This document shows positions 1-9,703 of a stretch of 64,000 nucleotides of DNA, piece by piece (the first letter of the stretch is position 1; each line of letters begins with the position of its first letter). Origin of the DNA: Flavobacterium sp. IB48 (lineage in GTDB: Bacteria; Bacteroidota; Bacteroidia; Flavobacteriales; Flavobacteriaceae). The position numbers and the translations under genes were made by a program. The notes under the pieces were generated by a model that saw only the letters and a list, made by a program, of their open reading frames with translations, was not told the DNA's origin and did no database searches. The stretch covers positions 1,484,372-1,548,371 of the forward strand of contig NZ_JAEFCA010000001.1 in assembly GCF_016405855.1 (NCBI RefSeq), read 5' to 3'.

Positions 1-731
1 AAGAATTAGCCGCAAGTGAATTTTTTGGACATTTAAAAGGATCTTTCACCGGAGCAATCAGCGATAAAAAAGGATATTTTGAAGCAGCAAATGGCGGAAC
101 TTTATTTTTGGACGAAATTGGAAACCTTTCATACGAAAATCAAATACAGTTATTGAGAGCGCTTCAAGAAAGAAAAATTAAGCCTGTAGGAAGCAATAAA
201 GAAATAAACGTCGATATACGCATTATTACGGCTACAAATGAAGATTTACGTGAGGCAGTAAAAAACGGCGATTTTAGAGAAGATTTATACCATAGAATCA
301 ATGAGTTTTCAATTCAGTCACCATCTTTAAAAGACCGCGGAGAAGATTTAATGATTTTCGCAGATTATTTCTTAGAAAAAGCCAATCAACAATTGCATAA
401 AGATGTAATTGGGTTTTCTCCAGAAGTGGTTTCTATTTTTCAAAATTACTCTTGGCCAGGAAATTTACGTGAATTGCAAAACTGTGTAAAACGTGCAACT
501 CTTTTGACTCGCGGTGATTTTATAGAAAGCGATGTGCTTCCGGCAGAATTTTTCCAGATTCAGAAACAACAACCTGCGGCAAATGAAGTTTTTTCATTAT
601 CTGAAAACGAAAAAGAAACTATTATTAGTGCTTTGTCAAAAACACAAAATAATAAATCTGAAGCGGCAAAACTTCTTAAAATTACTAGAAAAACACTTTA
701 TAATAAATTGAAACAATATAATATCGAATAA
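1..731 (+). CDS. Sigma-54-dependent response regulator, NtrC family (5' truncated by window)
   Basis: The frame is open from base 3, so this is the C-terminal part of a larger gene. It begins inside the AAA+ domain with the sigma-54 contact loop written GSFTGA (usual form GAFTGA), then Walker [13 protein letters not shown] and the arginine-finger region [11 protein letters not shown] Fis-type helix-turn-helix closes the protein ([20 protein letters not shown]). Family knowledge: such proteins use ATP to remodel sigma-54 holoenzyme at -24/-12 promoters. The receiver domain, if present, lies off the window. The convergent hybrid histidine kinase is a likely partner (inference from adjacency), and rpoN itself lies at about 27 kb. 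Confidence 0.93.
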   Translation, partial: ELAASEFFGHLKGSFTGAISDKKGYFEAANGGTLFLDEIGNLSYENQIQLLRALQERKIKPVGSNKEINVDIRIITATNEDLREAVKNGDFREDLYHRINEFSIQSPSLKDRGEDLMIFADYFLEKANQQLHKDVIGFSPEVVSIFQNYSWPGNLRELQNCVKRATLLTRGDFIESDVLPAEFFQIQKQQPAANEVFSLSENEKETIISALSKTQNNKSEAAKLLKITRKTLYNKLKQYNIE

Positions 732-764
732 AAAAAGCAGTCTTTTTAGACTGCTTTTTTTTTA
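732..764. terminator. Bidirectional rho-independent terminator
   Basis: The stem AAAAAGCAGTCT / AGACTGCTTTTT has a TTTT loop and T runs on both sides. It lies between the convergent activator and histidine kinase genes and can end both transcripts. Confidence 0.85.
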
Positions 765-767
765 GTA

Positions 768-3206
768 TTAAATCTCTTGCTTCAATTCCGTAAAAAGAAC
801 TTTAATTCTTTCGTTTAAATCTACATATGCCGCTTGTATATCAATTGTGTCTAAATTTTCTTTCTCTAAATTTTTTAAAAGTTCGCCAATTTTATTAGCT
901 TGAATTTGTTTAAACATTGGAGCAATACGATGTGCAATAGACTTTATTTCATCATGATTTTTCTCTTGAACAGCAATTTTCAAATAGCCTAAATTTTCAA
1001 TTGTTGTTTCTATAAAAGATTTTAAAACTTCTTTTAAAGCCGATTCGTCTTGACCTAGAAAATCTTTCAAAGTTTCTAGAGAATATATTTGAGAAGCGTT
1101 TTTATTATCATGGTCTGTAGATTCGATTTCAGGAATTTCTTCGTGATCTAAAATATGCTGAATCGTTTCAAGCAAAATTTTTGGAGAATAAGGCTTTTTT
1201 ATAACCGTAGTAAAACCAGCATTTTTATAAACTGAAAGATCCAAATCGGTACGTCCTGTAAGTGCAATGACAGGCTGATTTTTGAAAACCGTATCAGGAA
1301 GTTCTCTAAGTTTTTCTAAAAACATAAAACCATCTATTTCCGGCATTTGAATATCGGTTATAACAAAATCAAAAGGCGTAGTCTTAATTATTTCTAAAGC
1401 TTTGGCAGGATTAGTAAACGAAAAAACATGATGCTGTTCTTGTCTTAAAACACCACTTGTTAGATTTAAAAGATTAATATCATCATCAACGACAATAAAA
1501 GTCTGTTTTTTGGTGTTTCTTGGCATCTTAGGTTTAAGTTCGACAGTAGGATTATTTTGGCTATTATCAAATAATAAAGGCAACTGAATAATAAATGTGC
1601 TTCCTTTTCCAAAAATGCTGTCTAAACTTAAATTACCGCCTAAAATAGAAATAATCTTCTGGCAAATTGATAGGCCTAAACCAGTTCCGCCGTATTTCTT
1701 TTCAATGCCTTCATTTGCCTGTGCAAATTCTTCGAAAACCAATTTCTGATTGGCTTTTTCAATTCCGATTCCAGTATCTTGAATCGAAATCGTGAAAAAC
1801 TGGTCGTCATTCGCGTAAGCGGCAATTCTAATATGACCTTCTTCGGTAAATTTATATGCGTTTCCGATAATGTTGGTTAAGATTTGTTTTAAACGAAATG
1901 GATCGCCAACAATACGTTTCTGAAATTGCTCGTCTATATTGATGATAAGATCAATATCTTTTTGCTTGTAAACAGTTTGAATGTTTCTCGCAACATCTTC
2001 AATAATTTCGGGTAACGAAAATGGAACTTTTTCTATCGAAATTTTTCCTGCTTCGATTTGCGAAAAATCCAATAAATCTTGAACGAGCTGCGTAATATAT
2101 TCAGATGAATTTTTAATGTTTTTAATGAAATACGATTGTTTGGTATTGACATCTGAATTGCCTAATAGTTCAGAATAACCAACAATTGTACTCAAAGGCG
2201 TTTTCAAATCGTGACTCACGGTCGAAATTAATTGTTCGCGACTCTTTAGCAGATTCTTAGTTTTGAAGTTCGCAATTTCGAGTTGTTTTTTATATACTTG
2301 AGATTTCGAATAATCGCTAACAATTAGAATAGAGAAAAAGACTGTCAACAATAAACCAATAACTGCAGAAGCCGTTACAATCTCGTTGACTCTTTTTAAT
2401 GATTTTTCTTTTAATGAATTGTTTTTGATCGAATTGATGATAATTTCTCGTTCGATAATTCGAAGTATTTTTCTAAGCTGATCCGAAATGGCAATTTCGT
2501 TCTGAAGCAGTTTGTTTTCTTCAAAATTCAATGATTCTTTTTTCTTTTCGGCCTTCAGTTTTACCGAACTCAAAAGCTTTTTAGAATTAGCTAAAATAGA
2601 ATCAGAAGCTTTTTTGCTTAATGTATTGGTGCTGTCATCAGGAATATTCGAATTTAAATAATCTACATATTGCTGTAAAACACTTCGCTGATAACTTCCG
2701 AGCTGATTTGGGTTTTTAGTGAAATCCTGAAGTTCGAGTTTTCTTAAGTTAAACTCCATTTTAGTGATTTCATCAATAGCGCTATTTACAGAAGTTTCAT
2801 CATCTGCTTTATTCTTGATTTCTCTTAACTGTTTGATGTTCTCTGTCTTTTCGGACAAGAAATAAGTAACACTATCCAAAAGTGTTTTTTGGTATTCTGT
2901 AGTAACAATTTGTTTTAATGTGTCGATACGTTTGCGAAGTGAGTCGGTTTCAATCAGATAATTTTTAAAATCTTTTTCAGAATTATTTTGAATTGTCTGT
3001 CTCGCTAAACTTTCTGTTTTGTAAACATTAGAATAAAGTCTGCTGACTCTAAGAATTTTGGTTTTTTCTAAAGCAATCTTATCTTCGAGTTTGTTGTAAA
3101 CGACATTTTCAGAATAAAGAAACCATCCAACTGTAACAACCAAAGCCAATAATGCAACATAGCTAAACAAAACTTTGATTGCGGTGTAACTTTTTTTGGT
3201 CTCCAT
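768..3206 (-). CDS. Hybrid sensor histidine kinase (HisKA-HATPase-REC-Hpt)
   Basis: An inner-membrane hybrid kinase of about 812 residues. Order: transmembrane segment near residues 12-31, a long helical periplasmic sensor region, a second transmembrane segment near 275-297, the H-box STVSHDLKTPLS, an ATPase domain with N-box QILTNIIGNAYKF and G-box YGGTGLGLS, a receiver with DDD and phospho-acceptor FVITDIQMPEIDG, and a C-terminal Hpt domain with IAHRIAPMFKQI. This is a full internal phosphorelay. The frame can be extended to a TTG at 3254, but the ATG at 3206 begins METKKS just ahead of the first membrane helix and is preferred. It converges on the sigma-54 activator, which may be its output partner. 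Confidence 0.93.
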   Translation of the reverse strand: METKKSYTAIKVLFSYVALLALVVTVGWFLYSENVVYNKLEDKIALEKTKILRVSRLYSNVYKTESLARQTIQNNSEKDFKNYLIETDSLRKRIDTLKQIVTTEYQKTLLDSVTYFLSEKTENIKQLREIKNKADDETSVNSAIDEITKMEFNLRKLELQDFTKNPNQLGSYQRSVLQQYVDYLNSNIPDDSTNTLSKKASDSILANSKKLLSSVKLKAEKKKESLNFEENKLLQNEIAISDQLRKILRIIEREIIINSIKNNSLKEKSLKRVNEIVTASAVIGLLLTVFFSILIVSDYSKSQVYKKQLEIANFKTKNLLKSREQLISTVSHDLKTPLSTIVGYSELLGNSDVNTKQSYFIKNIKNSSEYITQLVQDLLDFSQIEAGKISIEKVPFSLPEIIEDVARNIQTVYKQKDIDLIINIDEQFQKRIVGDPFRLKQILTNIIGNAYKFTEEGHIRIAAYANDDQFFTISIQDTGIGIEKANQKLVFEEFAQANEGIEKKYGGTGLGLSICQKIISILGGNLSLDSIFGKGSTFIIQLPLLFDNSQNNPTVELKPKMPRNTKKQTFIVVDDDINLLNLTSGVLRQEQHHVFSFTNPAKALEIIKTTPFDFVITDIQMPEIDGFMFLEKLRELPDTVFKNQPVIALTGRTDLDLSVYKNAGFTTVIKKPYSPKILLETIQHILDHEEIPEIESTDHDNKNASQIYSLETLKDFLGQDESALKEVLKSFIETTIENLGYLKIAVQEKNHDEIKSIAHRIAPMFKQIQANKIGELLKNLEKENLDTIDIQAAYVDLNERIKVLFTELKQEI

Positions 3207-3325
3207 ATTTTGCTGAAAGATTTGAGGGAATTCGGGATTATTAAAACATTGCAATTTATCTAAAAAAATCTGTTTTACGAAGAGTAAATCTAACCAATAT
3301 GTTACATAATTGTAAGGTGCGTAAA

Positions 3326-3361
3326 TAAAAACAGCCGCAGATTATGTAAATCTGCGGCTGT
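3326..3361 (-). terminator. Terminator of the S9 peptidase gene
   Basis: On the minus strand the stem CAGCCGCAGATT / AATCTGCGGCTG is followed by TTTTTATTT, directly after the peptidase stop codon. Confidence 0.85.
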
Positions 3362-3381
3362 TAAAAATGTTGTTTTATGAA

Positions 3382-5283
3382 TTACAAAGTTTCATCTAAC
3401 CATTTGAAGAATTCACCTTGCCAAACCTGAGCATTTTGTGGTTTTAAAACCCAGTGGTTTTCGTCTGGGAAATACACAAATCTACTTTTGATTCCTCTTA
3501 ATTGAGCCGCTTGAAAAGCTTCTTGCCCTTGTCCGATTGGCACACGGTAATCTTTTCCCCCTTGGAAAATCAAAATTGGCTTATTCCAGTTTTGAACCAA
3601 AGTTGCAGGATTAAAAGTTGTATATGCTTTTTGTGCTACAGCATTATCTTTTTCCCAATATGGTCCGCCAAAATCCCAGTTGTTAAAGAAAACCTCTTCA
3701 GTAGTTCCTAACATAGAAACGGTATTGAAAACTCCATCGTGAGCAATAAAAGTTTTGAAACGGTTTTTGTGAATTCCAGCTAAATAAAATACAGAATATC
3801 CTCCGTAACTAGCACCAACGCAACCTAAACGGCTTTTGTCAACATAACTTTCTTTTGCAACATCATCAATTGCAGAAAGGTAATCGTCCATAACTTGTCC
3901 ACCCCAATCTTTACTAATTTGTTCGTTCCACTCAACACCGTGTCCTGGCATTCCGCGACGGTTTGGAGCCACAACTACATAACCTTTAGCAGCCATTAAA
4001 GAGAAATTCCAACGGAAAGAATATGATTGTGTCAACGCACTTTGAGGTCCGCCTTGGCAGAATAATAAAGTTGGATATTTTTTAGAAGCATCAAAATTTG
4101 GAGGAAGAATCACCCAAACCAGCATTTTTTTACCGTCGGTTGTAGTAACGTAACGTTTTTCTGTTTTGCTTAATGCCAAAGTTTTGTAGGTATCTGTATT
4201 TACATTTGTGATTTGTTTCCAGCTGTTTTTCTTTAAATTAAAAGAATAAATTTCTGGAGCATGATTCATGTCGTTTCTTGTCACGATAATATCATCGCCA
4301 GCAAAACCTACTAAATCATTTACATCAAAATCACCGTTTGTCAATTGACGAACGTTGATCGCGATTTTAGTTAAACCAGGAAAATTAACCGAGAAAATTT
4401 GTTTTGTTCCATCAACTGGTGCAACAAAAAATACTGTTCTGCCGTCTTTGCTCCAGATAAAATTATCTACAGTTCCGTCCCAGTTTGCAGTTAAGTTAGT
4501 TTTGATTCCTTTAAACTCAACAATAAGGTCGTTTTTATCAGCTTCATAACCGTCACGTTTCATTTGCAGCCAAGTTAAATTTCCTGTTGGAGAAAATTGC
4601 GGTGCTGTGTCGTAACCTAAATTACCTTCAGTTCTATTTGTTGTTTTTTGAGTTTCTAAATTATACTCATAAATATCTGTATTGGTAGAAATAGCATAAG
4701 CAGTTCCTGCTTTTTTCTTGCAAACGTAAAGAATGCTTTTGCTGTCTGGCGACCAGATATAATCTTCGTCACCACCAAAAGGTTTTTGTGGAGAATCGAA
4801 AGTTTCACCTTTCATGATATCGATTCCTTTTGCACCGTCTTTGTTTTCTTTATAAAAAACGTGGTTAAATTTTCCTTCATTCCAAGTATCCCAATGGCGA
4901 TAATCTAAACCATCATAAATTTGAGCATCAGATTTGCCAAGACTTGGATAGAAATCTTTACCTAAAACTTTTTCTAATTTTACTTCATCATTATAAACCA
5001 CAAATTTTCCGTCAGGCGAAACGTTTTTATCAGCCAGAATGTCTTTTGTGTCTTTAATTTCAACGGCAGTTCCACCATCTACAGGAATAGTGTAAATTTT
5101 AGAACTTGATTTGTTTTCTTCAACCGAAGGAGTAGAAACCTTAAAAACTATATTTTTTGCATCTTTAGAAATTCCAAGTGGAGTCACTCGACCTAATTTC
5201 CATAACAATTCTGGAGACATAACGTTCTGTCCGATAGCGTTTAAACTCATCATTATTAAGGTTGTTAATAATACTTTTTTCAT
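3382..5283 (-). CDS. Secreted S9 prolyl oligopeptidase-family dipeptidyl peptidase (DPP5-like)
   Basis: A 633-residue serine peptidase. A signal peptide (MKKVLLTTLIMMSLNAIGQ) is followed by a beta-propeller-like N-terminal half and a C-terminal alpha/beta-hydrolase domain. The nucleophile motif is GASYGG near residue 493, with Asp in FQGGKDYRVP and His in DENHWVL completing the expected triad. By family, S9C enzymes release dipeptides from the N terminus of oligopeptides in the periplasm, which feeds growth on protein. It appears monocistronic, with its own terminator. Exact dipeptide preference cannot be read from the sequence. Confidence 0.9.
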   Translation of the reverse strand: MKKVLLTTLIMMSLNAIGQNVMSPELLWKLGRVTPLGISKDAKNIVFKVSTPSVEENKSSSKIYTIPVDGGTAVEIKDTKDILADKNVSPDGKFVVYNDEVKLEKVLGKDFYPSLGKSDAQIYDGLDYRHWDTWNEGKFNHVFYKENKDGAKGIDIMKGETFDSPQKPFGGDEDYIWSPDSKSILYVCKKKAGTAYAISTNTDIYEYNLETQKTTNRTEGNLGYDTAPQFSPTGNLTWLQMKRDGYEADKNDLIVEFKGIKTNLTANWDGTVDNFIWSKDGRTVFFVAPVDGTKQIFSVNFPGLTKIAINVRQLTNGDFDVNDLVGFAGDDIIVTRNDMNHAPEIYSFNLKKNSWKQITNVNTDTYKTLALSKTEKRYVTTTDGKKMLVWVILPPNFDASKKYPTLLFCQGGPQSALTQSYSFRWNFSLMAAKGYVVVAPNRRGMPGHGVEWNEQISKDWGGQVMDDYLSAIDDVAKESYVDKSRLGCVGASYGGYSVFYLAGIHKNRFKTFIAHDGVFNTVSMLGTTEEVFFNNWDFGGPYWEKDNAVAQKAYTTFNPATLVQNWNKPILIFQGGKDYRVPIGQGQEAFQAAQLRGIKSRFVYFPDENHWVLKPQNAQVWQGEFFKWLDETL

Positions 5284-5327
5284 AATCTATTTATTCTATT
5301 TTTTTGTGCGCTAAAAATACAACTTTT

Positions 5328-5363
5328 AAATCCCAAATTGTTAAATCCCAAATCCCAAATTTT
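5328..5363. repeat. Heptameric array, AAATCCC unit
   Basis: The block AAATCCC recurs three times, separated by 15 and then 7 bases, followed by AAATTTT. One of several short-period intergenic arrays in this window. Confidence 0.6.
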
Positions 5364-5378
5364 GTTAAAGTTTATTAC

Positions 5379-5441
5379 TGTCACCCTGAACTAAGTCGAA
5401 GATCACATAGTTGAGAGGCTTTGACTTCGCTCAACCTGACA
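5379..5441. repeat. REP-like inverted repeat, TGTCA...CTGA/TTCGCTCAA...TGACA family
   Basis: The left arm TGTCACCCTGAACTAAGTCG and right arm CGACTTCGCTCAACCTGACA type words form an imperfect palindrome. Related copies or half copies lie at 15779, 29996, 44328 and 51217. Confidence 0.65.
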
Positions 5442-5510
5442 AAGATTTTAAATGAACTTTAATTACTTATATGGTTCAAAAAAATTATTATTTTTATAAA
5501 AACTCTGAAA

Positions 5511-6626
5511 ATGGAACTAAGCTATTGGGAATTAAAAAACTGGTTTGCGAATATTGATTATACTATTGTTGGAAGCGGAATCGTGGGTTTGCATACAGCA
5601 TTACGCTTACGCGAAAGATTTCCTGCTGCTAAAGTTTTGGTTCTCGAACGTGGAATGTTACCGCAAGGTGCCAGTACCAAAAATGCAGGTTTTGCTTGTT
5701 TTGGAAGTTTGTCTGAAATTATGGATGACTTAAAAAAGCATTCAGAAGATGATGTTGTGCATTTGATTGAAAAACGCTGGAAAGGTCTTCAATTGCTTCG
5801 TAAAAGATTAGGCGATCAGGCAATTGATTTTAAACCTCATGGCGGATATGAATTATTTCTAAAAGAAGATGAATTTGGATTTAACGAATGCATTTCTAAA
5901 ATTCCGTTTATAAATGAAATCTTAAAGCCACTTTTCAAAGCAGATGTTTTTTCGAAAGAAGTAGACCGATTTGGATTTCAAAATATTCACGAGTATTTAA
6001 TTTTTAATCCGTTTGAAGGACAAATAGATACTGGAAACATGATGCAGGAATTATTGAAGCAAGCTGTTTCGGCAGATATTTTAATCTTAAATCAGCAAAC
6101 CGTAAAATCGTATGCTGATGCAGGAAATCATGTTGAAGTTGCGGTAAACGATTTTAGCTTTAAAACTAAAAAACTACTTTTCGCAACAAACGGTTTTGCG
6201 AGTGAATTGACCAATGGCGCTGTAAAACCAGCAAGAGCGCAAGTGCTTATTACCGAGCCGATTCACAATTTAGACATTAAAGGAACGTTTCATTTAGATC
6301 GTGGTTATTATTATTTCAGAAATATAAATGACCGTATTTTGTTAGGCGGAGGAAGAAATCTTGATTTTGAAGGAGAAACAACAACCGAATTTGGACAGAC
6401 GAAAATTATTCAAAATAGATTGGAAGATTTACTGAAAAATGTAATTTTACCAAATCAGGATTTTCAGATTGCGCACCGATGGAGCGGTATCATGGGAATA
6501 GGAAATAGTAAGAATCCTGTCGTAACCCAACTTTCTGAAAATGTGTTCTGTGGAGTGCGTTTAGGCGGAATGGGAGTGGCGATAGGAAGTTTAATAGGAA
6601 CAGAATTAGCAGATTTAATAGAATGA
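5511..6626 (+). CDS. FAD-dependent oxidoreductase of the D-amino-acid oxidase (DAO) family
   Basis: A 371-residue flavoprotein. The Rossmann motif VGSGIVGLHTA sits near residues 21-31, followed by the Glu-bearing strand VLVLERG and the segment ASTKNAGFACFG typical of glycine/D-amino-acid oxidases and DadA-like dehydrogenases. The C-terminal part has GGGRN and the closing flavin-contact run RLGGMGVAIG. By family it oxidises an amine or amino acid with FAD. The substrate is not evident. Its stop codon overlaps the mtgA start (ATGA), so the two are probably cotranscribed. Confidence 0.85.
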   Translation: MELSYWELKNWFANIDYTIVGSGIVGLHTALRLRERFPAAKVLVLERGMLPQGASTKNAGFACFGSLSEIMDDLKKHSEDDVVHLIEKRWKGLQLLRKRLGDQAIDFKPHGGYELFLKEDEFGFNECISKIPFINEILKPLFKADVFSKEVDRFGFQNIHEYLIFNPFEGQIDTGNMMQELLKQAVSADILILNQQTVKSYADAGNHVEVAVNDFSFKTKKLLFATNGFASELTNGAVKPARAQVLITEPIHNLDIKGTFHLDRGYYYFRNINDRILLGGGRNLDFEGETTTEFGQTKIIQNRLEDLLKNVILPNQDFQIAHRWSGIMGIGNSKNPVVTQLSENVFCGVRLGGMGVAIGSLIGTELADLIE

Positions 6627-7411
6627 AAGTAACCAAAAAACCAGCACCAAAAACTACTGCAAACAAACCAAAACCAAAGACAGCTTCTTCAAAAAAATCG
6701 AATCGTTCTTTTGGAGAAAAAGTAAAATGGTTTTTTATTAAAGCCGCTTTGTGGTTTTTCGGAATTTCTATCGGGTCGGTTATCTTTTTTAAATATGTTC
6801 CAGTGCCATTTACACCTTTAATGCTTATTCGTGCCATCGAAAATAAAATGGCCGGTAAAGAAGTTTATTTTGATCATGATTGGGAACCGATTGAAAAAAT
6901 CTCAATGAATTTGCAAAAAGCGGTTATTGCCAGCGAAGACGGAACTTTTTTAACTCACAATGGTTTCGATTTTAAAGCACTTCAAAAAGCATATAAAAGC
7001 AATGAGCGCGGACGCCGAATTCGAGGCGGAAGTACCATCTCGCAACAAACAGCTAAAAACGTTTTTTTATGGCAGGGAAAAAGTTATTTCCGTAAAGGAC
7101 TTGAAGCTTATTTTACGGTTTTAATAGAAATAATTTGGGGTAAAGAGCGTATTATGGAAGTTTACTTAAATAGTATCGAAATGGGTGATGGAGTTTACGG
7201 TGCCTATGCAGCAACAGAACATTGGTACAGACGCGATGCTTCGAGTTTAACACCAATGCAGGCGGCAGGAATTGCAGCGATTTTGCCAAACCCAAGAAAA
7301 TTTAAAGCTACAGGCTCATCAAGTTATATTAATAGAAGAAAAGAACGAATTGTTCGTGAAATGCGTTATGTTGGAAAAATCAATTACAATGGTAAAGAGG
7401 AAAAGAAGTAA
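6623..7411 (+). CDS. mtgA: Monofunctional peptidoglycan glycosyltransferase
   Basis: A 262-residue GT51 enzyme. A basic Lys/Pro-rich N terminus and one transmembrane helix (about residues 34-56) anchor it. The glycosyltransferase motifs are SEDGTFLTHNGFD (catalytic Glu), RGGSTISQQTAKN, KERIMEVYLNSIEMGDGVYG and LTPMQAAGIAAILPNP, in canonical order. It polymerises lipid II into glycan strands without a transpeptidase domain. It overlaps the preceding oxidoreductase gene by 4 bp, and the following LpxR-like gene starts inside its 3' end. Confidence 0.95.
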   Translation: MKVTKKPAPKTTANKPKPKTASSKKSNRSFGEKVKWFFIKAALWFFGISIGSVIFFKYVPVPFTPLMLIRAIENKMAGKEVYFDHDWEPIEKISMNLQKAVIASEDGTFLTHNGFDFKALQKAYKSNERGRRIRGGSTISQQTAKNVFLWQGKSYFRKGLEAYFTVLIEIIWGKERIMEVYLNSIEMGDGVYGAYAATEHWYRRDASSLTPMQAAGIAAILPNPRKFKATGSSSYINRRKERIVREMRYVGKINYNGKEEKK

Positions 7412-8354
7412 AAAAGCGCTTTTTGCTTTTCTGATTTTGACAACGTTAACTTTTGGACAAGGAAAAACTAAAGAAATAGGTTTTATATCTGATAACGATT
7501 TGTACACATCGTCTAAATATGATATGTATTATACTAATGGGTTGGAATTTTTTTTTCGATTCTTATCTAAAAATAATAACGAGAAAATCAACAAAGAAAT
7601 TACAGAATTTAGAATAGGGCAATATCTTTATAATCCACGTTTTATAAACAAAGAAGCGGTTACAATAAATGATCGCCCTTTTGCAGGTTATCTTTTTGCC
7701 GAAGCAGGAAAAAGCTTTTTCTACCAGAGCGAATCGGTTTTAAAGACAGATTTTAGAGTTGGTTATCTCGGACCAAATGCGTTTGGTGAAGAATTACAAA
7801 AAGGTTTTCATAACATGATTGGCTACAAAAAGGTGTACGGTTGGGAAAACCAAATTCATAATGCTTTGGCATTGCAAGTTCATGCTATTTATTCTAAAAA
7901 ACTGTTTCCTTCAAAGCATAATGATTTTGTTGATTTTCATTGGCAGTCAGAAGGCAATCTGGGAACTATTTTCTCTGGGGTTTCAACAGGATTTATGGCG
8001 AGATTTGGTTTTAAAAAACTGCTTCCAATGTACGACTCTAACATGTATAATGCTTCGGTAAGTGCAAATGCACAGCCAAATATTAGAGAGTTTTATTTCT
8101 ACGCTGCGCCAAGTGTCAATTATCAGTTTTACGATGCTACTATCGAAGGAAGCATGTTTAATAATACAAGTCCGATTACTTTCGATTTAGAACCACTTCG
8201 ATTTAATGCAGAAGCTGGTTTGAAATACCGACACAATAACTTCAATATGTCGTATTCTTTCCTTTATCGAGGAAGAGAACTGAATGATCCTGGAATTGAT
8301 ACTAATTCAGGATATTTTTATGGGTCGATAAGGATGGGGTTTTTAATTAAATAG
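7389..8354 (+). CDS. LpxR-like outer-membrane lipid A deacylase family protein (DUF2219)
   Basis: From the ATG at 7389 the protein has 321 residues and a clear signal peptide (KKALFAFLILTTLTFGQG). The frame stays open upstream to 7272, but that part is only an overlap with mtgA. The mature N terminus has SDNDLYTSSKYDMYYTNG, matching the LpxR signature in which Asn and Asp of the ND pair are catalytic. It also has GPNAFGEELQKGFHNMIG and a C-terminal Tyr-rich beta-barrel pattern. By family it is a calcium-dependent 3'-O-deacylase of lipid A. Coupling with mtgA suggests envelope remodelling (inference). Confidence 0.82.
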   Translation: MVKRKRSKKALFAFLILTTLTFGQGKTKEIGFISDNDLYTSSKYDMYYTNGLEFFFRFLSKNNNEKINKEITEFRIGQYLYNPRFINKEAVTINDRPFAGYLFAEAGKSFFYQSESVLKTDFRVGYLGPNAFGEELQKGFHNMIGYKKVYGWENQIHNALALQVHAIYSKKLFPSKHNDFVDFHWQSEGNLGTIFSGVSTGFMARFGFKKLLPMYDSNMYNASVSANAQPNIREFYFYAAPSVNYQFYDATIEGSMFNNTSPITFDLEPLRFNAEAGLKYRHNNFNMSYSFLYRGRELNDPGIDTNSGYFYGSIRMGFLIK

Positions 8355-8823
8355 TGTGCTATATCAAGCTTTCAGCCTAGAGCTAAAGATAGCTCTCAAA
8401 AAAACATAACCATTAAAATAATACAACAAACTATTGAGAATTGAAGTAACGCGTTATGAACATGAATGAATTCAATTAATCAAGGCCTGAAAGTGTAACA
8501 GTCTATTCTCAAAGATATATTTGTCATAAGTTGTATGAAAAACAAAACTAAAAGGCAAATTGTTGAAAGAGAGCTAGCAAAGTTATTTTAAGCAAATAAA
8601 ATATAAAAGCCACTTCTGTTTCCAGAAATGGCTTTTTTAATTTATATCGTAATCGAAAACTATTTCACCTTCAATAATTTTTCTAAATACTCAACTTTAT
8701 CTTTCTTTGCTTGAGCCAGACAAAAATGTAATTTTTAATAGCGGTTTGCAGTCTTGAATCGCTATAAATGTTTTACATGTGAAATTTCAGGAAGTATTTA
8801 CAATTGATATTTAGAATGACTTT
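8355..8823. other. Intergenic stretch of 469 bp without a supported gene
   Basis: Contains a terminator hairpin (8605-8637) and a short minus-strand frame near 8660-8728 that reads like the C-terminal end of a helical protein (ending DKVEYLEKLLKVK, then stop) but is stopped upstream. This may be a gene remnant. Nothing else is recognisable. Confidence 0.5.
8605..8637. terminator. Hairpin terminator
   Basis: AAAAGCCACTTCTG and CAGAAATGGCTTTT pair around a TTTC loop with one mismatch, followed by a T run. Confidence 0.65.
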
Positions 8824-9255
8824 TTATGGGTTTTGTTTGTAGAACTTTATTCTCTCTATTTCAAATTTATCCGATGTGAATTCCAAGGCAGTATTTATTT
8901 GTTCAGATCCTGTGTAGCTTGACAATGATTCAGAGAAAGAACTTTCCAGGCGTATGTTTAAGAAATTTAATCTTCTAAGAGGATATCCTGCAGAAGATAA
9001 AAAAATAACTTCTGCTTCTAAATGAGCTTCCTGAGCTTTGCGATAGCTGCTAAAAGAATCAATAGGCAGAGATTTTTGTTCATTTATAGTTTGGGCTATT
9101 TCTTCCAATAAAAAAATATCCATACCATGTAGCATACTCACATTAATATGAAGGATCGGTGACTCATTTCCTGCCGCTATAGAATAGCTGCATTTACTTA
9201 CGTCATAGGTGCGTTGACCGCCTGTTTCTTTTCTTTTTAGAGTAAATTGTATCAT
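8824..9255 (-). CDS. Small protein resembling the Hcp/TssD tube protein of Bacteroidota type VI secretion
   Basis: 143 residues, no signal peptide. The arrangement of short beta strands resembles what is known of TssD. An N-terminal strand with TYDVSKCSYSI matches the family's YxVLxCxY segment. Then come a strand-helix region (HINVSMLHGMDIFLLEEI), a strand EAEVIFLSSAG, and LRRLNFLNIRLESSFSESL, which resembles the ELxFxDAYxxxYSES region. No other secretion genes lie nearby, so it would be an orphan copy. The call rests on recalled pattern similarity, not an alignment. The safe statement is a conserved small protein of unknown function. Confidence 0.45.
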   Translation of the reverse strand: MIQFTLKRKETGGQRTYDVSKCSYSIAAGNESPILHINVSMLHGMDIFLLEEIAQTINEQKSLPIDSFSSYRKAQEAHLEAEVIFLSSAGYPLRRLNFLNIRLESSFSESLSSYTGSEQINTALEFTSDKFEIERIKFYKQNP

Positions 9256-9412
9256 TTTTGGTTTTTAACTTTTGGTGAGACCACAATTTTGGCCATAGTT
9301 AGTACTGGTTTGTTTCTTTAGTTTTAGTGGAAGGAAAAGTTCTGCTTATGATATATAATGGGAATTTTTAAGAGTTGCGAAATCACAGAACGTTTATTTT
9401 CTTTCAATCACA

Positions 9413-9703
9413 TCAAATGATAATTTCATTGTTTCTCCACCTAATATTTGACCTTATGTGAGCCATTTTATTATCATTGTCAGAATTTGGAAATTCAAAA
9501 AAAGTACCTCCAAGAATAAAATCTGATTTACTGATTTTATATTCTTTTTTATTGAATGTTGCTTCATGAGAAAGTTTTTCCCAATCATTTTCTTCGTAAG
9601 TCATAGGAATTGATTCAATTGATTTTGAAACAAAAGGAATAACGAAAGACAAATACAGAATTATTCGAATATATACTGTTTTTTTGTTGATGAAGATTTC
9701 CAT
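9413..9703 (-). CDS. Hypothetical protein with one N-terminal membrane segment
   Basis: About 96 residues from the ATG at 9703 (another ATG lies at 9715). A hydrophobic segment spans residues 9-25 and is followed by a charged domain containing YEENDWEKLSHEATFN and ending in RWRNNEIII. I do not recognise the family. It may be the surviving part of a longer gene. It lies among other small leftward genes of unknown function. Confidence 0.45.
   Translation of the reverse strand: MEIFINKKTVYIRIILYLSFVIPFVSKSIESIPMTYEENDWEKLSHEATFNKKEYKISKSDFILGGTFFEFPNSDNDNKMAHIRSNIRWRNNEIII

Noticed and set aside
7272..7388. Upstream extension of the LpxR-like frame
   Set aside because: It only overlaps mtgA in another frame. 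The signal peptide begins at the ATG 7389.
8660..8728. Minus-strand frame ending DKVEYLEKLLKVK
   Set aside because: Stopped upstream after about two dozen codons. It may be a decayed gene end but is too short to call.
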